Assembly (NCBI GenBank): GCA_914767715.1
Contig: OU612066.1
Coordinates: 26,262,283 to 26,326,282 of the forward strand
Length of the DNA stretch: 64,000 bases
From: Membranipora membranacea
Taxonomy: Eukaryota; Bryozoa; Gymnolaemata; Cheilostomatida; Membraniporidae
Direction: 5' to 3'
This document shows, one piece after another, positions 21,309 to 32,900 of the stretch. How positions within the stretch are numbered: position 1 is the stretch's first letter; each line of letters begins with the position of its first letter. The position numbers were made by a program, and so were the translations under genes. A model generated the notes under the pieces. It did not search any database, was not told the DNA's origin, and saw nothing but the letters and a program-made list of their open reading frames with translations.

Positions 21309-22482
21309 AGACAGTTACAGCTTTACTAAAAAAAAAAGCCTCAGCGGCAAATAGAGGTTTAAATCAAATGTCTGAGATTCATGCAGCAACCGCTATGTAA
21401 TTATATTTTTTAAATTTAATCCACGCCTAGTAAATATGCCATATCACAGTTGTACATGGGTTTTAAACACTTATATTTAAGTTGCCTGCTCTTATTGTCA
21501 TAATGAATAATATATCCCAAGACCAATGAAATGAATGAGGCAGTTGTTACAATAATAACACCCTCTAGTGGAGGGAGAGTAACTGATGCACAAATGCAAG
21601 CAAATGGATCAAACTTGATCTAGCGTCACTCTGACAAATGAACTAAGCTCTGATCTGACCTCCTGAGCCGAACAGCTTTGCATCTTTTCTGCAGTCAAAC
21701 ATTGCCAAAGACCAAAGTTTTGGAGAAGACCTGTGATACGGTCCCAATATACCAACGATACGGAAGAGGCAGTTTTTCCAACGATCACCCATTATTGACA
21801 CGCCTCAGTTTTTCACAGTACATATTGCTGTTGCAAACAAATCCCCTCATACTTTTCCTATCCCTACCTTCCACCGCACCATTATTAGAGTTGGGTCCTG
21901 AGGTGTCAGTTCTAGTTTCAGGAATTCATTGATCTAACATAACCTAAGTTCTTACCAGTTACAAAAAACAGCTGGATGGTGGTTGCTCACAGTGCGTTAA
22001 TATTAATTGGCATAGGCATTAATCACACTTCACCTGTCTAGATAAACAAATTCCTTGGCTTTTTCCATGAAGTGTGATAAAACAAGCCACAAACAGTATT
22101 CTCAAAACAATAGTACACATAGTACCATATAGTTTTTGCCAGGCATGGACAGCAGACCTGTTGTCTTCTATTTTATTTTAGCGCTTTATTGTACCATGTG
22201 TAAGTTTGTGAAATGTGGTCACAATGATAATTAATGTCGATTGAAATGCATATGCCATAATCAGCAACAAATATCAACGCAGTGTGCTATCTTGACAACA
22301 AATACATCAAATAGCAAATTAATGACATCTCTGAATGAAAGATTATGACAGTTTATTATTGAAACAAATACATTTTTAAAGTTGTAAAGAACTTTAGTCA
22401 TTGTGCTGACTTTCATCATAGTAGTATGAGATTCTCAAAAAGAAAGGTTAGCAAATATCTGCAGAGGACATATCAAGGGTGT
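21309..22482. other. Intergenic stretch, no gene recognised
   Basis: No intact exon with splice sites was seen. A plus-strand IGIGIN-like phrase near 22006 weakly resembles the receptor TM3, but it is too short to claim. Confidence 0.4.
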
Positions 22483-23010
22483 TTGATTTGATTTGATTTG
22501 TATTCATTCAATCATCATGACAGATGGTACAGAATGCGAGCGATGGTATGGCATAGTAAAAACAACACACTAAAAATTATTTATATACTAGACCGTTGTC
22601 ATGATAGGTCATGAAAAAATTAAAAAAGCCTTTTCTCCGCTTTTCAATCCTGCAGAGTTTTGGCCGAAAAATTTGTATAGCTCGAGAGGATGTTCTGGAA
22701 TTCTTGTTGAAAAACAGTCCACTAAAAAGAGGATGTAATTCATTATTCACTATACGCAGAAAATGTGAATAAGAGATATCAAAAAGAAAATCACAGAGTT
22801 TTGGGATGCCTAAGACTGATAATCTATGATCGTATTCTAAATCTGGAAAAATTATCTTCAGAGCTGCTCTTTGTATTTTCTCAAGTCTGTTGCGGTTATG
22901 TGTGGATTGGGATTAAAATGAATAAATCCAATGCTCAATGCATTATTTTTCTTCAGTAGAGTCATTAAATTTGGCTGATGGAGGGCTGTTCCTCCAAAGA
23001 ATAAGTATTG
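22483..23010 (-). mobile_element. Decayed LINE 3' end, minus strand
   Basis: The plus strand reads GATTTGATTTGATTTGTATTCATTCA at 22480-22506, which is the reverse complement of a CR1/L2-type 3' tail ending in ATCAA repeats. Upstream on the minus strand, about 22840-22990, a broken frame contains RNRLEKIQRAALKIIF, a phrase typical of the C-terminal region of LINE RTs. Frameshifts and stops prevent any product. Confidence 0.5.
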
Positions 23011-23509
23011 ATTTTTTATATATCAAAGGTAATTGATGTATCGAATCACACATTGCTCACACAGAATCACAACCGTGAATAAAAAATTTGGTACTTTACG
23101 GTAGTTGATTGAGCTGATAGTTTTAAGTTTGCTTAGTGTTGCAAACCAGTCAATAAGAACAGGTATCATGCAGAATTGTCTTCTCATGCTTAGAGAGAAG
23201 ACAATTACTAGCTGCCAGAGAGCAACCATTCTATACCTTCTAAAACATCAGGCGCTTAATAACAGTGTCAGTATTTACTGCTAACACTATTACCAAAAGT
23301 TTTGATCCTAAAGCAAATAATAAAATGCTATTTTTGCATTAAACTCTTTATTCCAACTTTATCTCCACTAATTCGCCCTGGATACTTTAATATCAGTCAT
23401 TTAGCCTGTGAGAAGGATCCGTAACAGGCCCAATAGATCCTATACCATATTGTGATTTGGCGGTGCATCATCACAATATGTTACATGTATATCTTAAAGT
23501 ATTGTTTGC

Positions 23510-23950
23510 CTTGTAGGTTGGCTTTCTAGACAATTTTTTCCTGCTCAGGATATTTGCACTAACAACAACCAGTCCTTGTAACCCAATGAGGATCTGCATA
23601 GTAAGAGTGAGTGCCTCGTTTTCGGTGAAAGCATTGACCAAAAATATAATTATAGTACCATTATAGAAACCATCCTGCCCCCAAATACACACTTTATGGA
23701 GGTAATAAGATTTTTCTTCCATCTATCATTGTTGTTAGAGGCAATGCGATAGTCCCCTTATTTATAATTGTACAGGCCAAACAGGGCATCAGATTTCTGA
23801 CAATGAAAAATAATATATGAGCTTTGAACCTGAACTGCCAACAATGCTTCATTGGAACACTTATAGAACTGCAATGCATCCCATGGAGGAAACGACCCCA
23901 AGAAAACTTCACAATATTGAAAGCACTCCGGGTACACTGTTCCGTAGCCA
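23510..23950 (-). pseudogene. Receptor fragment (TM5-TM7), minus strand
   Basis: The minus strand reads NAFTENEALTLTMQILIGLQ and then GLVVVSANILSRKK. This matches the TM6-TM7 loop and TM7 of the receptor at 7792, where the same positions read NAFPENGALVTTMQILIELQ. Just upstream are ASNNDRWKKN-like codons and a TM5-like segment with stops. A frameshift separates TM6 from TM7. It is closely related to the fragment at 27690 and belongs to the same duplicated block. Confidence 0.7.
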
Positions 23951-24440
23951 AAGTACTAGTGTGAACTGTCCAATTCTTTTGTAAATTGTCCCCCTCTATT
24001 TGAAACTGTTCCTCCCCATTGTCAACTGTCCGCCTCTCCTATTTGTCAAACAGTTCCCTGTCAGGAAATTCTATCTTGTCAGGATAGCCAGCATGAGCTT
24101 GGCTTTAATAAGTCCCGATATCCAACTTGTTCGTATGAACTCGTAAAGCCTAACGGCAACCTGCCAGTCGAAAAGTCTGTTTAGATCAAGGCTACCAGCC
24201 AGGCATAAATGTGTTGTTAATCAACTATACTATGATTTTATTGTGTACTAACTATCTAACTAAATCTAAAACAGAGTTACAAAGATTTAATGTATAAATC
24301 AGTAAAAATGATCAGTGCGTTTAGTCTCGTCCGCTAGCAAACATGAAGTGCCGATGAGCAGGCTAGAGTTACACTTGTGAAAGCAATGATTCATAGGAAG
24401 TTTAAATACAGTCAAGGCATTAATCGTTATGGACAAATGA

Positions 24441-24999
24441 CACTGAACTCAATCCTGGAACAGCAGCTCACTCATAGCCTTATAAACAGTAATCACTCAA
24501 TTTAGGAATACTTACTTGATTTTATGAACTCCTCAATCCTCTAAGAATTTAAGTTTATAGATGTCGATGTGATTTTCTATGTGAAATGCTATGTGATTGG
24601 CTGTCCCTAGTAGAGGTTGCCATCTATACTGTATGACTCAAACCGTTACAACAAGTTGCAATTATTCCGGATCTAGTGCAGTCTCTAATAAAATATTCAT
24701 TGATTTATGGATTTGTTTCATAGTGTTTTATTGTTTTATATTATCAAGACAGGCATAAATAAAAGTTGTTATGTTTGAAATAACAACCAAATAAAAGAAA
24801 AAGACACCAGTTTATACAAATTGTTGCTCACAGAAAATTGATTTTTTTAATAATCAAACATTGCGCAAACTCCAAAAAGCTACTAGGGACTGAGCTCGAT
24901 GTCAAATGAAAATTGTGAGAATGTCTATTGGAAAATACAGCTCCCTGAGTGGAGAATGGCGAGTTGAAAATGCTATTCTAAGAATAGTACAATTCAATG
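24441..24999. mobile_element. 559-bp MITE derived from the P element at 28790-39119
   Basis: The left 219 bp (24441-24660) match 28790-29028 and the right 340 bp (24660-24999) match 38780-39119 with about 13 differences. The two halves that flank the full element are contiguous here. It is flanked by a perfect 8-bp duplication ACAAATGA (24433-24440 and 25000-25007). Ends read CACTGAACT...AATTCAATG, imperfect TIRs beginning CA. No coding sequence remains, so mobilisation would need transposase from the full-length copy. This is a classic internal-deletion derivative. Confidence 0.9.
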
Positions 25000-25392
25000 A
25001 CAAATGATTATTATAAAAGGCAAGACATATGAATGCATGAAAAATAACTTCAGTATATAATACATATAGCAGTCAAAGACTGAAATTCCCCACACCCCCT
25101 CCCCTCTTACAAAAGGGGGAGCACTTTTGCTAAATCCCAATCTAAGAGCATATAAATCAATTCATGAATGATCTTATAAAGTTAGGGATACCACCTAACT
25201 GGAGCAACCCATAATCTTCTAACTGATGTAATTATGACCTCAGATGTACAAGGTTAGAGTGGTGTGGGACCCATCTGACCTCTCATGCCTATCACCATTC
25301 ATATCATATTAATAGCTTGGTATAGTCATTAAACAACATTCATGCTATGATTCTGCAAACCCACCAGGTCCAAGATAGTAGTTTGCAACATA

Positions 25393-25660
25393 TAATATTT
25401 CAAAACAGATAGAGGCTGTTATGCCATGCACAGAATTTGACCGCTATCTGCTTTATTTGACCTTGTTTTACATCAAAAAGTCATTAAACCTTCATGAAAT
25501 AAAGGATGATCCGATTTTGATGTGTGAAGTTACACTGATGTAGCCGATGGGTCATGATGCATAATCAAATAACAATATCCAGCTCATGATATTGCAATCA
25601 TTCTACCGCAGTATAAGCTCATTGAGCTGAATTCAAAAATACCCAGGAATGAAAATGTTT
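25393..25660. repeat. Duplicated block, first copy
   Basis: Matches 28008-28262 (ATATTTCAAAACAGATA... through ...CCGATGGGTCATGATGCATA...). Together with the receptor fragments at 23510 and 27690 it marks a duplicated segment. In this copy the two parts are separated by about 1.55 kb that includes the MITE. Confidence 0.75.
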
Positions 25661-26214
25661 TATATCCTTCTATAGTTTGGCATCCTTAACCTTGAGTAAC
25701 GCTTAAAAGTCAGTCATTCAATCTTTATAGAGCTGATAACTCTCTGGTCATGTTTATGTATGAGAAGACGATGTAATTATTGCTACATTGTCACATCATA
25801 CATCAACACAACCAGAAATTTATACAGATACGGTATGCTGAATACCATAATATTATAAAAGCTACAGTTTTCTGATCAGTTTTCCATTTAGGATAATGCG
25901 TATTCAACGACGCAAAGAGCCAATTATTCAAGTTTCATATTGCGTATTGGTTGATCATTCAACATTCATACGAGGAAGATTCAGCTTTTTGTTAATAATA
26001 TGTGTGAAACAGGACTATAGATGGTTCAATCGATCGGATCCATACTCGAAGATCTCTACTACTTGTAGATCCATCCAAACTCGAAATCTCTGCCGGGTAC
26101 TAGATACGAGTAAAGTTGAGTTTTAGTTTTGTAATAGCCCTGTAATCAGATTCAAGTAAGTCCCATGAGTTCTTCAACCAATATTGGTTTGCAAAAAAGA
26201 GCTCCGTTACCCCA

Positions 26215-26335
26215 CAAGGATCGACCACAGATCCACTTTAACAGCGGTGCAGATTTCTAGAATATGTCAAGATTATATTGAATATATAATCCTAGTGCTT
26301 CTTGTAGAGAAAGGGATACAGCTCCGGTTAAGGTT
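26215..26335. repeat. Dispersed ~120-bp repeat, copy 1 (copy 2 at 26875-26982)
   Basis: Shared phrases include GATTTCTAGAATATGTCAA versus AATTTCTACAATTTGTCAA, then CCTAGTRCTTYTTGTAGAGWAAGGGA and AACTCCGGTT-like endings. Direct orientation, diverged. Probably part of an old SINE-like element. Confidence 0.5.
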
Positions 26336-27009
26336 TGTTTCCTTCCAAAACAACTATCATGTCCTTATAATTATCAAAATAATTATCATTTTCATTTGCT
26401 GCCTGGATTTTGTATTGACTAGTGTAGTCTAGTCTTTTCTTGCTGGGATGAGATTGCATGACTACTGCGGGACTGGTTGCCGGGCAATATATTGCTTTGG
26501 TCTTTTGTCCCAATATTAAGATTGAATGAAACCGAGCTCATTATTATGTGACATTCAGGTTATTGTGTGCTACATATGCATATGCATATGGTGTGGAAAC
26601 ACAACAAATATTCATCTAGCTAAGCCAGTTGGTAAAATCTGGTGGTAGCTAGGCTGTTTCAACGTTTCACGACAAGTGATACAATGTGGTATACTGATAG
26701 GAAATTGTTCCCTTTTATCACAGGGTATTGTCATCAGTTAAGCACCTAGCTACCAAATATAAGCAGCAACATAGCAAAATGTTGACCCTGTGATAGACGC
26801 GGGATCACCCCATCATTTTGATGTAACAGCAATGATACTTTTAGCAGCCAGTTAGACTTATAGAAGTGATGGTTATCGACCCGGGCCCACTTAACCAACG
26901 GTCCTAATTTCTACAATTTGTCAAAGTTGGACTGATTATTTTCCTAGTACTTTTTGTAGAGTAAGGGAAACAACTCCGGTTGATTAAAATCAGATGTCGT
27001 ATCACTCGC

Positions 27010-27228
27010 CACATTTCGAAGCATGGCCGGTGACATTTTAGTGCCTTAATGGCGAGGCCGAAATATCTGCGCCAATTCGCTCTCGGTTAGCAGACAGGCC
27101 GGAGCACACCTAGGGGCTAACTAAACCCCAGTAGTCGGTGGAGTGCAGTGGGATTCAAACCCACGACCTTCAACATGTGCATGCTAAAGGACGGCGCTCT
27201 AACCAACTGAGCAACCTCCTACTCCCGA
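27010..27228 (-). repeat. tRNA-derived SINE, minus strand
   Basis: On the minus strand a tRNA-like head reads GGTTGCTCAGTTGGTTAGAG (A box) and GGGTTTGAATCCCACTGCA (B box). A shared body follows with CCTAGGTGTGCTCCGGCCTG and GAATTGGCGCAGATAT. The same head-body structure occurs at 55741 and, truncated, at 54640. The tRNA cloverleaf is not intact. Confidence 0.8.
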
Positions 27229-27689
27229 GGTTAAGGTGTCTTTCTGAGAAAACAACTTCCACATCATATTACAATTATCAAATATTATAGAGAAACTCAA
27301 CATTTACATTTCTAGAAAATTAGATAGCAGTTGCCATTTAATTTAAAATAAGAGTAGTTTCATTGCGGGGAGACATTGTATAATGCTGCCATTACATTCA
27401 GGCATTTTTGGCTGTATAACTGATTACAAGCTGGTATCCCGTATCATGTTTATATATATATTCCATTTTTACTCTGGAGACGAATAAGTCCTTTGGGCTT
27501 GTACCCATAAAACAGTGATATCGATAAAATACGGTGTAGATTTAAACTGGCAGAGTAGAGGGGGAATTTTTGGGTAAAGCCTATAGACAACGACTCAAAT
27601 ATGACTTAGTGTCACGTTACTGCTCACTGGTACTGCAGTAAGCTCGGTCGAGACTCAACAGTAGACGCAGCTGAAATATTCTTGAATAG

Positions 27690-28000
27690 TGCCCCAAACT
27701 TGGCTCAATTTTTTCCGGCTAAGGATATTTGCACTAACAACAACCAGTCCTTGTAACGCAATGAGGATCTGCATAGTAGAAGTGAGTGCCTCGTTTTTGG
27801 TGAAAGCATTGACCAAAAATATAATAAACCATCCTGTCCCCAAATACACACTTTATGGAGGTAATAATATTTTTCTTCAACCTATCATTGTCGTTAGAGG
27901 CAATGAGATAGTTCCCTTACTTATAATTATACAGGCAAAACACAGCACCAGATTGCTAAGAATGACCAATAATATAAGTGCTTTGAAACTGAATTGCCAA
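27690..28000 (-). pseudogene. Receptor fragment (TM5-TM7), minus strand
   Basis: The minus strand reads GTGWFIIFLVNAFTKNEALT and continues into a TM7-like LVVVSANILSRKK segment and SQVWGTIQEYF, equivalent to TM6-TM7 and the start of the tail of the receptor at 7792. TM5-like sequence with stops lies further 5' (27880-27990). The close match to 23510-23838 shows that the two fragments arose by duplication of an already decayed copy or decayed in parallel. Confidence 0.7.
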
Positions 28001-28007
28001 AATATTT

Positions 28008-28262
28008 CAAAACAGATAAAGGCTGTTATACCATGCACAGAATTGGACCGCTATCTGCTTTATTTGACCTTGTTTTACATCAAAAAGTCATTAATCCTTC
28101 ATGAAATATAGGATGATTTTGATGATGTGTGAAGTGACACCGATGTAGCCGATGGGTCATGATGCATAATCAAATAACATTATCCATCTCATGATATTGC
28201 AATCATTCTACCGTAGTTTGTGCTCAATCTGAATACAAAAATATCTAGGGTTTAAATTGTTT
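28008..28262. repeat. Duplicated block, second copy
   Basis: Second copy of 25393-25660. Here it directly adjoins the receptor fragment at 27690-28000, which is probably the original arrangement. Confidence 0.75.
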
Positions 28263-29979
28263 TCTGATCCTTCTGTAGTTTGGCATATTGAACCCTGAAT
28301 AATGTCAGAAAGTAAGTCATTCAACCGTCATACAGTTAATAATTATCTAGTTTTGTTGATGTGAGCTGCTTGACCATGTCTCTAGCGCATACGAGGAGAC
28401 ATTGTGTAATGTTAGGTGACTTCATACATAAACCTCTGTAGAGATATTCAGCCTACACAGTTTTCTTAGTTAGATATGTAACAGCCATCACCTGTCATGT
28501 ATAAGGTCATGACAGTGACCGTTCTGGCTGTCACTGGAAATGCCATAATAATAAACATTTCTTATTCACTTCCAGCAAGGAGTAATAGCCTCCTTGCTTC
28601 CAGTGACAGAAATAATAACCTTTTAATAAACTTTTATTACATTAATTTTGATCAACTTATGGGCTGTGTCCTGGTGTGTGGTGTTGCTTTGCCGTCTTGA
28701 TGAGTGTGAGCCAATTAATTATTTCTTTGCTATTACCTAGATATCATATGATATCCTATTTTCACATCCTTTTGGTAATACTATACAAGCACTGAACTCA
28801 ATCCTGGAACAGCAGCTCACTCATAGCCTTATAAACAGTAATCACCCAATTTAGGAATACTTACTTGATTTTATGAACTCCTCAACCCTCGTACAATTTA
28901 AGTTTATAGATGTCTGTGTGATTTGCTATGTGAAATGCCATGTGATTGGCTGTCCCTAGTAGAGGGTGCCATCTTTACTGTATGACCACGTGACAGTCAC
29001 CTGACTAAAACCGTTACAACAAGATGCATTGGACTTGGTTTCCTGTCTGCAGGTTCAAAAGATGTACTCTTACTGATCACATTTCAGTCACAAGAAACCA
29101 AATTACCCTTTGTTAAAGCACTCAGAGCAGACATCATTGGTGAAAATGGAAGCTTGAGGATTAAACACCTTTCTCTGTCTCAGAAGAGCTCAACAATCAA
29201 CATGAATAACAGTCAACACCACTCAAAAGTCACTGCTGAACTCACGGTCACTGAGTAGTATCATTGATTTGAATGAACGTATGTGAATTTCAAGACAATC
29301 AAACAACAAGGCATAGAGATGGATAGAGTAGTATGGATATATATATTCAAACTTCAGCTGCTACAACTCAATTGGTATGTATTTGAATGTAAGTATTTCA
29401 CTCTACTACTTACTAACATTGCTCTGCAAAAATGATAAATCATAAATTAAAATATAAAAAAAAGACTGGGCAACCAATTGTGACTGTTAGTTAGTCCCAC
29501 TAAATTTGATTGAAATGGTCTCATTAATATTATGAATGAAAATAATAAATAACTAACATGAAGATGAAGCCAAAACATTTCAATCAAAATCAACCCAGTC
29601 CAATATAAAATAACTATATAACAACAAAATAAACTTAAACAAACAACAACAAAAACTTAACAAACAACATAGTAGCGTGAGTTGCTATTATTGTTTTCTT
29701 CTTAAATCAACAGTAACAATATAAATTTAACAAACTAGTAGAGTAAATGCGCTCAGCAAAAATGATAATTATCTATCGAAGTTAATATATTATGTAGGGA
29801 TTGAGATCAGGCTATCATTTTGATCTTTACAAAATATTGTAAAATGACTGGCGCTTAGAAGGTTGGTCTATGATAAATTGTAGTGCTATGATGTTAGTGA
29901 CTATAGTATGTTAGGTCAACTCAGTGATATGATATGCAGGTAAGTTTGTACTTAATCTGATAGACTAGCTGTTCAATAT

Positions 29980-32900
29980 TCACTCACCGCTCACGAGTGT
30001 GAGCTTGTTTCGTTTAACTCTGTTCTTGGTAGGATGGTGGGCTTGATTGATTCGCTTGCCAGAGTAGAACTGCCTAAGATTATGAAATTTTGTGAGAACT
30101 TTTCGTATCAAGCTAAAGTAATGATTACCTGCCCCGTGTTGTGTGTCATTAGCATGCTGTACGAATGCATCTGGTGGGCCACCTACTGCTTTTAGCACCT
30201 CTAAATTCAGCCTCTCCTGTGTCAGTTTCTCATTATACACTCTAGTGACCCTCTCTGCAGCAGCTATAAGTTTGACTGTAAATTTTGATGGGTACACTAA
30301 ACCTCCCTTGTCTTTTTGGATGAGTAGTCGGTAGCATGTTGTGTTGGTGTCCTGAATCGCATCTATCTCATTAACTGTACATTCGAGCAGCTGCTGGCAT
30401 ACTTCACACTTGACCTCTGCCTTTCTGACTATATATCTGAAATAGAGTATCAAGTGCTTATTGAAATTACCCTATATGTATGTCTATAGCACTGCCGCTT
30501 TAGTTATGCCTCTACACATTAGGGTACATTGTCAACTTACTCATTCATATCACAATGCATCACCCAAGTACAAAATATGACAAAAGTGCGTTCATCTGAG
30601 AGCATATTTAACTTGTTGATATCAAAAAATATTATTTATTTAAAAAAGTCAACATACCCTGACATATGTCCAACTACTGAAAGCTCCCATCTTTCCAACA
30701 TATTATCTTGAGGTTCATCAGGCCTAGCTATTGTCGCCAATGCCGAGAGGGAGCTTGGCATCTCGAGCATATCCTCCTCGCAGTCATCCAATATAAGACA
30801 GTTGCCATTGCTACTTGGTAATTCAGTGCAATGCACTGACATCTTTCTCATAATTTTCCTGAAGTGGAATGCACTTGGATTGTTGTTCCAGCCACCTTAA
30901 ATTTGGACAACAGTGGGCCATAACACACCTAATAATAAGAATTTTAATACGTCAGCTTGATTCTTTGTTAATTCTTTTTTTGTTCCTTTTTATTAGGAGC
31001 ATCATCAGATCAGCTCAGCTTCATCTGACCACTTTGGAGTATCATATTCTGAGAACGAGTTTATAGCCATGAGATGGTATGCATGCCTAATTTTAAGTTT
31101 CCTACCTGCTTTCCTCACTGCGTTAAAAAAAAGCTCCAGGTGATCTTGGGATAGACGATATGTCATTATGTAATTCTGCTCGGCCAGCAGCTCTGGTGCC
31201 AAGTTTTTCAGGCATGCTATCCCGGAAAGAAAGCCCAGGAAGCATGTTTTCCTACAACATTCCAATTTAAAATTTCCATCGTTTGTACTCAACCTGATCC
31301 TTCTATCGAGACAGAGTTCATTACCCAAAAAACTACATGACAAAACTTTTACTCCATTTTCTTATTCTCTACTGCCTAATTTGTAGTATCAGTATCAGAC
31401 ACACTTTATCGCAATATTACTTATGCAGGTGCTCCTAGTTCATAACATGCACTCTTTATTATACCTTACAGGGTTTACAGACTGAAGGACTCTTACCTTT
31501 TGGTAGTGAGGAGAAGAGCGCCATCATTTCTCCTCAGCTGCTTGATGTAATCTTCCATGTAGCTCAGGTAATCCTCGGTTTGTCTCCAGTTCATGATCTT
31601 AATCGGCTCCTTTGAGAACTTGCCATGTGGGGATCGTGTGTTTAGTATATCAAAGAGTTTGTCAAACTTCTGCAAGTGAATTTATAGAAAATGAGCCATG
31701 GTCCCAAGTCAGCAATTCAGACATTTTCTCTCTGCCTATATAAAAAGGATTCTGCCGAGCTAATTTCCATACGGTTAAATAAAGTGAATGGGTATAAAAA
31801 AAAACTGAGACAATACACACCTTCAGAAATTTGACTGTACCAGATACATCTTTAAATTCGGGATATGCGTCTGACATTGTTTGCAATGTTGACAGGGCAT
31901 CTGCTGTACTTTGGCTGAACACTTGGACAGCCAGCCGGACCTTCATAATGTTTCCCCTGAAGTCTATATGTTGCTTGGTTAACTTGTTTCCGAGATGTAA
32001 TCTACCTTTTTCCTATTTGTAAAAACATAATTAGAATGAGGTGAATGTCAAGAAATTTTAAAAGAATCATTCAAAATTATGTTCTTCTTTCGAACCAGTG
32101 TGACTAAGGCCTTGTTATGTGGAGATATCTTGGTCTATACTAAATTTGAAAATCACAGCGGTGATAGCAGACTAGATTTATTGAAAACCAGTGATCACCA
32201 ATTTTGTTGTAGTCTTTACCTGTAGTTTGACCAGGTTTTTCACGTCACACCATCTGGCTGTTCCATGCGGCCCCATCACTTCTTCCCACTCTCCTAGCAG
32301 ATTTCTAAGAACCTTCATCATGTGCACAATGTCTAGCATGCAGTGTATAGGCTTGTCGTTGTGAATGAATGAATACTGTCCTTTATCAAAATCACAGCCA
32401 AGCTGTTTCAGTGTCGCAACATTTGTCCTGTGTCCATCGGCCACTAGCACTCGCACTCGTATTCCTTTAACTGATAGGCTCTCTATCGAATGCATAATAA
32501 GCGTCCCCTGTGTTTCTCCTTTAAAATATAAAAGGGATATTATGGCAACATTACTAAATGGCAACGCACTGTCATTTTAATTTGAACTTCCTAGGTCTCC
32601 GGTTATAACTGCAAAATTGGATACCATGTATCTATAGCCAACTTTTCAATATGTTGCTTATTCATTCCTACCTGTAATGCCTGCTGTGAAGTAAAAGGCC
32701 ACAGGAGCTTTCCATTTCTTTCTGAGGCCAACAGCCATGACAACCAGGGCGTTCTTGGCTATTTTAGTCCGATCTTGCTCCAGTACACCGCCCAAGTCCA
32801 CATAGCCAACATGTTTCTGCTCGGATGGTATCCAGTTAACGGCTTGTTTGATCAACATTTCATCAAACATCAACACACAGTCCTTGTAGTTATAGGGATC

